Shown piece after piece: positions 57,549 to 64,000 of a stretch of DNA of 64,000 bases. Every line of letters begins with the position of its first letter. The first letter of the stretch is position 1. The notes under the pieces are model-generated. The model searched no databases. It had not been told where the DNA came from and saw nothing but the letters and a program-made list of their open reading frames with translations. Both the position numbers and the translations under genes were made by a program. The stretch comes from an uncultured Prevotella sp. (GTDB lineage Bacteria > Bacteroidota > Bacteroidia > Bacteroidales > Bacteroidaceae). Location of the stretch: positions 1 to 64,000 of the forward strand of contig CAMOEW010000003.1 of assembly GCA_946612625.1 (NCBI GenBank). Reading direction: 5' to 3'.

Positions 57549-60500
57549 CTACTCCTCAACAGTGTATTCCTTCACCGGACCGTGGGCATACTGCTGCAAC
57601 TCGGTTGCCACATCGCCGGAAAGTTCCTCGTCGTCGAACTTCATCGGACGTAGTTTCTCCTGCAGACTCTGGAAAATCACGAATAGCACAGGAACCACAA
57701 ACAACTGGCAGATGGTACCTATCAACATACCTCCCACAGCTGCGGTTCCAAGCGTCTGGTTTCCATTCTTGCCGACACCGGATGCGAACATCATCGGCAA
57801 AAGACCGATAACCATGGCAAGCGAAGTCATTAGGATAGGACGCAGACGCGCTGTAGAACCAAGGATGGCAGACCATGAGATTGCCATACCAGTTTCGCGG
57901 CGCTCAAGGGCGAACTGCACGATAAGGATGGCATTCTTGGCAAGCAGACCAATAAGCATGATGAGTGAAATCTGCATGTAGATATCGTTGGAATGGCCGA
58001 ACAACTGCGTAAAGAGGAAACAGCCTGCCAGTCCGAACGGAACAGAGAGCACCACCGCGAGCGGCAGGATATAACTCTCATACTGTGCCGACAGGATGAG
58101 GTAGATGAACATAAAACAGAGCAGGAAGATGATTGCCGTAGAGTTGCTGGCATTGGCTTCCTCACGCGTAAGGCCGCTGTACTCGTATGCATATCCCTGG
58201 GGCAGCATCTGTGCTGCCGTCTCCTCAACAGCCTTGATTGCCTCGCCAGTGGAATAGCCGTCGGCAACAGTTGCCGTCACGTTGATGGAGGTAAAGAGGT
58301 TGAAGCGGTTGATGTTCGACGGACCATATACACGCTTGAGGTTGCAGAACTCGTTCACCGGCGACATGCCATTTGGAGTGCGCACATAGATGCTGTTCAG
58401 GCTCGACTCGGTCATACGGGTCTCGGGCAAACCTTGAATCATTACGCGGTAGAGCTTTCCATAAGCATTAAAGTTTGAGGCATAAAGACCGCCGTAATAG
58501 CCTTGAAGCGTAGTGAGCACAGTTGCCGGCGAAATGCCTGCCTGCTTACATTTTGCGACATTTACATCCACCATATACTGAGGATAGTTGGGGTTGTAGG
58601 ACGTCATGGCCATCTGTATCTCCGGACGCTTATTAAGCTCGGCAAGATAGTCTTTCACAACAGCGAAGAAGTCGTTGAGCGAACCGCCGGTCTTGTCCTG
58701 CATCACAAGCGACACACCGCTGTTTGCTGAGAATCCGGGAATCATTGGTGGGGCGAAAGCGAGTATCTGCGCATCCTTGATGTTGGCCGTCTTGATATAT
58801 ATCTGTGCCAACACACCGTTGGCGGTGTTCGGATCGATGAAGAAACGGTATATACCATCGCCCTGCCACAGACCAGACAGCTTCCACCAGAATCCTTTCT
58901 GACGTTCGGAGAAAGGTTTAAGCTTGATGATGAATGTGGCCTGGTCGCTACCAGAACCAGCAATAAAATTGTAGCCCTGAATCTGCTCGCGGCTTAGAAT
59001 GGCGGGGTCGGCTCCGAGGATGGAATCAACTTGGCTTATAATCTGCTTGGTGCGTGCAACAGACGTGGCAGGAGGCATAGAAATGGTACAGAAGATAGTA
59101 CCGGTGTCCTCGTCAGGCACAAGACCGGTCTTCGTAGTTGACATAGAGCCGACGAGACCGACGATTCCAACAACGACAAGAAGTATCGTCAACAACGGCT
59201 TGTGCACGAGTTTCTCTACCGAACCTTTGTATTTCTCGGTCGTAGCATTGAATGCCGTATTGAACGAAGCATGGAATCGGTCGATAACCGACATCTTCTT
59301 CTCATGACCTTCTTTGTCGTGAGGCTTAAGGAAGATGGCACAGAGAGCCGGCGACAGCGTGAGGGCGTTGAGCGCCGAGATGAAAATCGACACGGCCATC
59401 GTCACACCGAACTCACGGTAGAACGTACCCGACGTTCCTCCCATGAACGACACGGGAATGAACACAGATGCCATCACAAGAGTAATGGAGATGATGGCTC
59501 CTGAAATTTCGTTCATGGCATCTATACTTGCCGTCAGGGCACTCTTGTAGCCCAAATCGAGCTTGGCGTGTACCGCCTCGACCACCACAATGGCATCATC
59601 GACAACAATTGCGATGGCAAGCAGCAATGCCGAGAGAACAAGCAGATTAATCGAGAATCCGAACAGTTCAAGGAAGAAGAACGTTCCGACAAGCGATACC
59701 GGCACGGCTATCAGAGGAATCATCGTAGAACGCCAGTCCTGAAGGAACACATAGACCACGAGGAACACGAGCACAAGTGTCATCACAAGGGTGAACACAA
59801 CCTCTTCGATGGCAGCATAGAGGAACTCCGTTACATCGTAGTTAATCTTATATATCACTCCCGGTGGGAAGCTCTTAGCCTGTTTCTCAAGCTCAGCCTT
59901 CACATCCTTGGCAATCTGGTTGGCGTTTGAGCCTGCAATCTGCTGAACCATACCCATCACAGACGGAAGGTTGTTGTTCTTCATCGACACGGTATATTGC
60001 TGTCCACCGAGTTCTATCTTTGCAACGTCCTTCAGTTTCAGCGTCTGTCCGTTGACATCACTCTGAATAATGATGTTACCGAATTCCTCAGGGGTTTTCA
60101 GACGTCCAGTATAGCGGAGCGCATACTCGTAGGCTACCTCCGACTGCTCGCCGAAGGTTCCGGGGGCAGCTTCGATGTTCTGCTCGGCAAGAACACCAGC
60201 AATGTCGGAAGGCATCAGGTTGTATTGCTTCATCACGTCGGGCTTCAGCCAGATACGCATCGAATAGGTCTTAAGACCAGGACTCTGAACGTCGCCGACA
60301 CCCTGAATACGCTTCAGTGCTGGGATGATGTTAATGTTGGCATAGTTGGTAAGGAACTCGTCGTCGTACTGCCCGTCGGTTGAAGTCAGCGAATACATAA
60401 TTACCTGCGACGTCTGACGCTTCATCACGGTAACGCCCATCTGCGTTACCTCGGCGGGCAGCAATGCCTGTGCCTGGCTGACGCGATTCTGCACATTGAC

Positions 60501-60812
60501 GGCACACATATCGGCATTAGTACCCTGGCGGAAGTATATCTGTATCTGCGCCGAACCAGTGGCTGCCGTTGAAGTCATGTAAGTCATGTTCTCCACACCG
60601 TTGATACTCTCTTCGAGCGGCGTAATTACAGAGTTCTTCACTGTCTCGGCATCGGCTCCGGGATAATTGGTCCATACAACTACTGTAGGAGGTGCTATAT
60701 CAGGATACTGCTCAATAGGCAGCGTTACCAGTCCTATGAAGCCCAGAATTACGATGAGCACTGAAATCACCGTAGAGAGCACCGGGCGCTTGATAAATGC
60801 TGTAAAAGTCAT
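57549..60812 (-). CDS. RND multidrug efflux pump, AcrB/HAE1 family
   Basis: A 1087-aa inner-membrane proton-driven drug exporter. It starts MTFTAFIKRPVLSTVISVLIVILGF with the typical phenylalanine-rich entry and TM1. Then follow IEQYPDIAPPTVVV, the periplasmic porter domains, the TM2-6 bundle with AIAIVVDDAIVVVEAV (the proton-relay Asp pair), a second periplasmic half, and TM8-12 with LIGLLAKNAILIVQFA and RLRPILMTSLAMVIGLLPM. It lies 38 bp after the adaptor gene. The substrates cannot be inferred. Its C-terminal tail (KFDDEELSGDVATELQQY) is slightly longer than in AcrB. Confidence 0.96.
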   Translation of the reverse strand: MTFTAFIKRPVLSTVISVLIVILGFIGLVTLPIEQYPDIAPPTVVVWTNYPGADAETVKNSVITPLEESINGVENMTYMTSTAATGSAQIQIYFRQGTNADMCAVNVQNRVSQAQALLPAEVTQMGVTVMKRQTSQVIMYSLTSTDGQYDDEFLTNYANINIIPALKRIQGVGDVQSPGLKTYSMRIWLKPDVMKQYNLMPSDIAGVLAEQNIEAAPGTFGEQSEVAYEYALRYTGRLKTPEEFGNIIIQSDVNGQTLKLKDVAKIELGGQQYTVSMKNNNLPSVMGMVQQIAGSNANQIAKDVKAELEKQAKSFPPGVIYKINYDVTEFLYAAIEEVVFTLVMTLVLVFLVVYVFLQDWRSTMIPLIAVPVSLVGTFFFLELFGFSINLLVLSALLLAIAIVVDDAIVVVEAVHAKLDLGYKSALTASIDAMNEISGAIISITLVMASVFIPVSFMGGTSGTFYREFGVTMAVSIFISALNALTLSPALCAIFLKPHDKEGHEKKMSVIDRFHASFNTAFNATTEKYKGSVEKLVHKPLLTILLVVVGIVGLVGSMSTTKTGLVPDEDTGTIFCTISMPPATSVARTKQIISQVDSILGADPAILSREQIQGYNFIAGSGSDQATFIIKLKPFSERQKGFWWKLSGLWQGDGIYRFFIDPNTANGVLAQIYIKTANIKDAQILAFAPPMIPGFSANSGVSLVMQDKTGGSLNDFFAVVKDYLAELNKRPEIQMAMTSYNPNYPQYMVDVNVAKCKQAGISPATVLTTLQGYYGGLYASNFNAYGKLYRVMIQGLPETRMTESSLNSIYVRTPNGMSPVNEFCNLKRVYGPSNINRFNLFTSINVTATVADGYSTGEAIKAVEETAAQMLPQGYAYEYSGLTREEANASNSTAIIFLLCFMFIYLILSAQYESYILPLAVVLSVPFGLAGCFLFTQLFGHSNDIYMQISLIMLIGLLAKNAILIVQFALERRETGMAISWSAILGSTARLRPILMTSLAMVIGLLPMMFASGVGKNGNQTLGTAAVGGMLIGTICQLFVVPVLFVIFQSLQEKLRPMKFDDEELSGDVATELQQYAHGPVKEYTVEE

Positions 60813-60850
60813 GGGTATTTAATAAATTTGACAATTTACTATTTAACAAT

Positions 60851-62017
60851 TTACTTCTTCATCGCACCAACGATGTCGCCGGCTGTCATAGCCTTGGCCG
60901 ACTCGCTGATTTTCTTCTGATACTCAGCCGGACTGATGGGCTTTATCTCCATGCCGTCACTAAGCTTGGTGATGCCATTGGTGACATATTTATCACCTAC
61001 CTTCAGACCGCTGGTCACTACATAGTTGTTGCCGTCGTTCTGGGGAGAAACGGTAATCTCGGTATATTTGACCTTATTGTCCTTATCCAAGGTATATACG
61101 AACTTCTTGTTCTGAACCTCAGTGACAACACTTTGTGGGATTACGATTGCAGAAGAATTAGACGACGGTATAACCACCGTTCCTGCACCGCCGCTCTTGA
61201 GCAGACGCTCAGGGTTAGGGAAGAGAGCTATTACCTGAACGCTGCCTGTGGCGGCATCAATCACGCCGCTCATCTTCGTCACCTTTCCTTCGTAGCTATA
61301 TTCGGTGCCATCAGCAAGACGGAGCTTCACGGCAGGCAACGACGACACGCCACTGCCATTGCGCTGCATCTCAAGTGCCGACTTCTCTGTCAGAGAGAAA
61401 TACACCTCCATCGAACTGTTGTTGGAAACAGTGGTCAGAGCGTCGGCAGCACTCACAAGGGCTCCCTTCTTGAAAGGAAGAGTACCCACAACGCCAGATG
61501 CAGGACTCTTGACATAGCAGAAGCTAAGGGCTTCCTTGGCCGACATCAGGACGGCCTGAGCCTGAGCCAGCTGCGCCTTGGCACTCTCGTAGTTGTTTTC
61601 GGCAGACTGAAGTTCGAAATCGCCAATAACCTTGTTAGCATGAAGCTGCTTAGAATTCTCATAGGTCAGCTTCACAGTGTTGCACTGAGCCTGGGCTGTG
61701 TTCACAGCAGCCTGAGCCTGACGCACCTGAGCCTGATATGTAATGTCGTCAATGGCAAAAAGCACCTGTCCGGCAGTTACCGTCTGACCTTCCTTGACAT
61801 TTATCTGAGTGATAAATCCTGACACCTTCGGACGTATCTCCACATCCTGCACTCCCTTAATCGTTGCTGGATATGTCGCCTCAGAGGCTGCACTCTGCGC
61901 ACCGACTGTCACTACCGGGTACTCATCGTCACCGAAATTCGGACGCTCCTGCTTACCGCCACATGCCGACAACATCATGCCGGCAGCAACAAACAAAAAT
62001 AAATGCTTAATCTTCAT
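60851..62017 (-). CDS. RND efflux periplasmic adaptor lipoprotein (AcrA/MexA family)
   Basis: A 388-aa membrane-fusion protein linking the RND pump to the outer-membrane channel. The signal ends in the lipobox MLSAC with Cys19. It shows the lipoyl half-motif GVQDVEIRPKVSGFITQINVKEGQTVTAGQVLF, an Ala/Gln-rich hairpin of two long helices (about 100-165), the second lipoyl half GVVGTLPFKKGALVSA, and the beta-barrel and membrane-proximal domains. It is the first gene of the adaptor-pump-channel-lpxA series with promoter box TACCTTTG at 62068-62061. No regulator gene is adjacent. Confidence 0.94.
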   Translation of the reverse strand: MKIKHLFLFVAAGMMLSACGGKQERPNFGDDEYPVVTVGAQSAASEATYPATIKGVQDVEIRPKVSGFITQINVKEGQTVTAGQVLFAIDDITYQAQVRQAQAAVNTAQAQCNTVKLTYENSKQLHANKVIGDFELQSAENNYESAKAQLAQAQAVLMSAKEALSFCYVKSPASGVVGTLPFKKGALVSAADALTTVSNNSSMEVYFSLTEKSALEMQRNGSGVSSLPAVKLRLADGTEYSYEGKVTKMSGVIDAATGSVQVIALFPNPERLLKSGGAGTVVIPSSNSSAIVIPQSVVTEVQNKKFVYTLDKDNKVKYTEITVSPQNDGNNYVVTSGLKVGDKYVTNGITKLSDGMEIKPISPAEYQKKISESAKAMTAGDIVGAMKK

Positions 62018-62060
62018 ATCGTCTATCTATTTAATTAATGTATTAATCCAATTTGGCGTG

Positions 62061-62068
62061 CAAAGGTA
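62061..62068 (-). promoter_or_regulatory. -7 box of the RND efflux-lpxA operon
   Basis: The minus strand reads TACCTTTG followed by CACG, 43 nt before the adaptor ATG. Confidence 0.6.
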
Positions 62069-62143
62069 CTTAAAATCACAAATATTCGCGTCTCATCTAA
62101 CATTATTTAATTATTATTTTAACATTTTTCGCACATTATTTTG

Positions 62144-62151
62144 TACCTTTG
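62144..62151 (+). promoter_or_regulatory. -7 box of the tRNA nucleotidyltransferase gene
   Basis: TACCTTTG followed by CAGC; the ATG at 62156 is only 5 nt after the box, so transcription may start at or next to the start codon. Confidence 0.6.
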
Positions 62152-62155
62152 CAGC

Positions 62156-63583
62156 ATGAAAATGTATTCCGACGACGAACTTGCCGACATTCTCGACAAA
62201 AAAATTTTCCATCAGATAAGCGATGTTGCTGACAGCCTTGGCGTAGAGTGTTATGTCGTAGGCGGATACGTACGCGATATTTTCTTAGAACGCCCCGGCA
62301 ACGACATCGATGTCGTGGTAGTAGGCAGCGGCATCAAAGTAGCAAAAGAACTGAAACGGCGGTTAGACAGAAATGCCCACCTCTCGGTATTCAAAAACTT
62401 CGGTACTGCACAGGTGAAATTCGGCGAAGAAGAAGTAGAATTCGTGGGAGCACGGAAAGAAAGCTACAGTCACGACTCGCGCAAGCCAATTGTCGAAGAC
62501 GGAACACTGGAGGACGACCAGAACCGCCGAGACTTCACCATCAATGCAATGGCTATATGCCTGAACAAACAACGGTTCGGAGAACTTGTAGATCCATTCT
62601 ACGGTCTTTACGACCTTGAAGACGGAATTATACGCACCCCACTCGACCCCGAAATAACATTCAGCGACGACCCACTGCGCATGATGCGCTGCATACGATT
62701 TGCAACACAGCTGAACTTCTGTATCGACGACGAAACCTTCAATGCCCTCGAACGAATGGCAGAACGCATAAAGATTGTGAGTGGCGAGCGGATCAAGGAC
62801 GAACTGAACAAGATTTTAATGAGTCAGGCACCAAGCAAGGGTTTCGTTGACCTGCAACGCTGCGGATTGCTTGACATCATACTGCCCGAACTGTCAGCAC
62901 TCGACATCGTGGAGACACGAAACGGAAAGGCTCACAAAAACAATTTCTACCACACGCTCGAAGTGTTAGACAACGTGGCAAAAGCAGGAGGCGGATTATG
63001 GCTAAGATGGGCAGCACTGCTTCACGACGTGGGAAAAACAAAATCAAAGCGATGGAACAATCAGGCAGGATGGACTTTCCACAACCACAACTTGGTTGGA
63101 GCTAAAATGGTGGCACCAATCTTCCGCCGACTTGCTCTCCCACTCGACATGAAAATGAAATACGTGCAGAAACTCGTTGACCTGCACATGCGACCCATTG
63201 TGATTGCCGACGAGGAAGTGACCGACTCCGCCGTTCGACGTCTGATGAACGATGCCGGCGACGACATCGACGACCTCATGACATTGTGTGAAGCCGACAT
63301 CACAAGCAAAAACGAAGTAAGAAAAAAAATGTTCCGCGAAAACTTCCGCATGGTGCGCGAAAAACTTACCGTTCTGAAGGAGAAAGACTACAAACGACTA
63401 TTGCAGCCTGTCATCGACGGCAACGAAATTATGGAGCTCTTCCATCTTACTCCAAGCCGTGAAGTGGGAGAGCTGAAGAAAATACTGAAAGATGCAGTTC
63501 TCGACAACCGCGTGCCAAATGAACGCGAACCGCTGATGAAGCTATTGAACGAAGCAGTGCAAGAAATGGGCATCGGAAAATAA
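62156..63583 (+). CDS. tRNA nucleotidyltransferase / poly(A) polymerase-type protein with HD domain
   Basis: A 475-aa class II nucleotidyltransferase that adds or repairs the CCA end of tRNA. The head has VVGGYVRDIFLERPGNDIDVVVVG (the active-site D-x-D) and DFTINAMAICLN, RMMRCIRFATQL, followed by the tRNA-binding region. An HD phosphohydrolase domain has FYHTLEVLDNVAKAGGGLWLRWAALLHDVGKT. The ATG at 62156 is the first codon after the promoter box; a second ATG two codons on (62162) is also possible. A frame from 62141 would begin before the promoter box and is not used. Confidence 0.92.
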   Translation: MKMYSDDELADILDKKIFHQISDVADSLGVECYVVGGYVRDIFLERPGNDIDVVVVGSGIKVAKELKRRLDRNAHLSVFKNFGTAQVKFGEEEVEFVGARKESYSHDSRKPIVEDGTLEDDQNRRDFTINAMAICLNKQRFGELVDPFYGLYDLEDGIIRTPLDPEITFSDDPLRMMRCIRFATQLNFCIDDETFNALERMAERIKIVSGERIKDELNKILMSQAPSKGFVDLQRCGLLDIILPELSALDIVETRNGKAHKNNFYHTLEVLDNVAKAGGGLWLRWAALLHDVGKTKSKRWNNQAGWTFHNHNLVGAKMVAPIFRRLALPLDMKMKYVQKLVDLHMRPIVIADEEVTDSAVRRLMNDAGDDIDDLMTLCEADITSKNEVRKKMFRENFRMVREKLTVLKEKDYKRLLQPVIDGNEIMELFHLTPSREVGELKKILKDAVLDNRVPNEREPLMKLLNEAVQEMGIGK

Positions 63584-63607
63584 ATTTTTGTTTTTTTTCG
63601 CATTATA

Positions 63608-63639
63608 TTTGGCGTTTTAAATATATTTTCATACCTTTG
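63608..63639 (+). promoter_or_regulatory. Promoter of the gene at 63673
   Basis: TTTG (63608-63611) and TACCTTTG (63632-63639) are 20 bp apart, one of the best Bacteroidetes promoters in the window; the ATG is 33 nt downstream. Confidence 0.7.
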
Positions 63640-63672
63640 CAACACGGAGAAAACAATCAAACCTTAAATTAT

Positions 63673-64000
63673 ATGAAAAAATTTAAACTTCTTGCAATTG
63701 CTTTATTGATGACAATAACAGCCAACGCAACAGTAAACCTCACACCGGGAACCAACTACTCCAATGATAACCCTATTGAACTGGAAGGCGTAGAACTCGA
63801 ACCGGTGCTGAAGCCAGAACTCGTTGCTGAAGCAAACAAAAGACACGACATCACAGAACTCATGAATCCCAAACCCGAAACGGAATCTTGGATTAAGCTT
63901 GCACAACGAGATGGCATCAAAGAGCATAAATTCCTTGAAGATATGACATGGGTAGGAATTCCTATCTTCGTGGCAGGTATCATTGCAAAGAGCGAGAAAC
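63673..64000 (+). CDS. Secreted/envelope protein start, possibly PAP2 phosphatase (3' end outside window)
   Basis: 109 codons are visible with no stop before the edge. The protein starts with a signal peptide (MKKFKLLAIALLMTITANA). Then come a polar stretch rich in Glu, Asn and Pro, and a hydrophobic segment, MTWVGIPIFVAGIIAKSEK. The pattern of signal peptide, acidic stretch, then 'VGIPxFxAGxIAKSEK' recalls membrane-anchored PAP2 phosphatases of Prevotella, but the catalytic motifs would lie beyond the window. Without them the assignment stays tentative. Confidence 0.55.
   Translation, partial: MKKFKLLAIALLMTITANATVNLTPGTNYSNDNPIELEGVELEPVLKPELVAEANKRHDITELMNPKPETESWIKLAQRDGIKEHKFLEDMTWVGIPIFVAGIIAKSEK

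Overview
The window is a 64 kb piece of a Bacteroidetes chromosome, most likely from Prevotellaceae (a gut, oral or rumen Prevotella/Segatella-like bacterium). The evidence is the Bacteroidetes promoter signature (-7 box TAnnTTTG, often followed by GCA), very weak Shine-Dalgarno signals, a fused MurF-Alr, a fused fucokinase/GDP-fucose pyrophosphorylase (Fkp), the ftsX-DUF3098-uppP-truB-queA-folK gene order, a class II (B12) ribonucleotide reductase, and secreted proteins ending in a FNLNGQR...GLYI..GKK tail typical of Prevotella type IX secretion-like sorting signals.

Layout. 1-15.5 kb is a pectin (rhamnogalacturonan-I) island: a truncated secreted dockerin protein, a giant PL11 rhamnogalacturonan lyase, then on the other strand two tandem PL11 lyases and a GH2 glycosidase. 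15.5-25.4 kb is mostly housekeeping on the minus strand: an MG2-like secreted protein, dnaA, an MCE/MlaD protein with a cell-wall amidase, folB, and the class II ribonucleotide reductase nrdJ. Divergent from nrdJ is nitroreductase plus two tandem deoxynucleoside kinases. 27.7-31.6 kb is a minus-strand operon, EIIC(Gat)-kduI-hexuronate MFS transporter, that should handle the unsaturated uronates released by pectin lyases. 31.7-39.2 kb holds fkp-GSCFA-murF/alr and the divergent fucose permease fucP. 39.2-51.9 kb carries an MTA/SAH nucleosidase, a YfhO membrane protein, typA, rpsO, a GH28 polygalacturonase, the ftsX-to-folK operon and a radical SAM gene. 52-55.2 kb has two secreted proteins with almost identical C-terminal sorting tails. 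55.3-62 kb is an RND efflux operon with lpxA as its last gene. The window closes with a tRNA nucleotidyltransferase/HD gene and the start of a probable PAP2-type phosphatase.

How it works together (inference). Secreted PL11 lyases, GH2 and GH28 depolymerise pectin outside the cell or on its surface. Unsaturated uronates are isomerised by KduI, which here carries a clear signal peptide and so may act in the periplasm, and are then imported by the MFS carrier. No SusC/SusD pair is present, so this is not a classical polysaccharide utilisation locus. FucP and Fkp supply GDP-fucose for surface glycans. nrdJ and the deoxynucleoside kinases share one divergent intergenic region that contains three palindromes spaced exactly 42 bp apart.

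The most unusual non-coding signals are: a 22-bp perfect inverted repeat bracketing the GH2 promoter and covering its start codon; the 42-bp-period palindrome array by nrdJ; a 41-bp tandem repeat directly after the radical SAM gene; and a promoter built into a terminator hairpin at about 3.0 kb. I saw no tRNA, rRNA, CRISPR array, insertion sequence or prophage.
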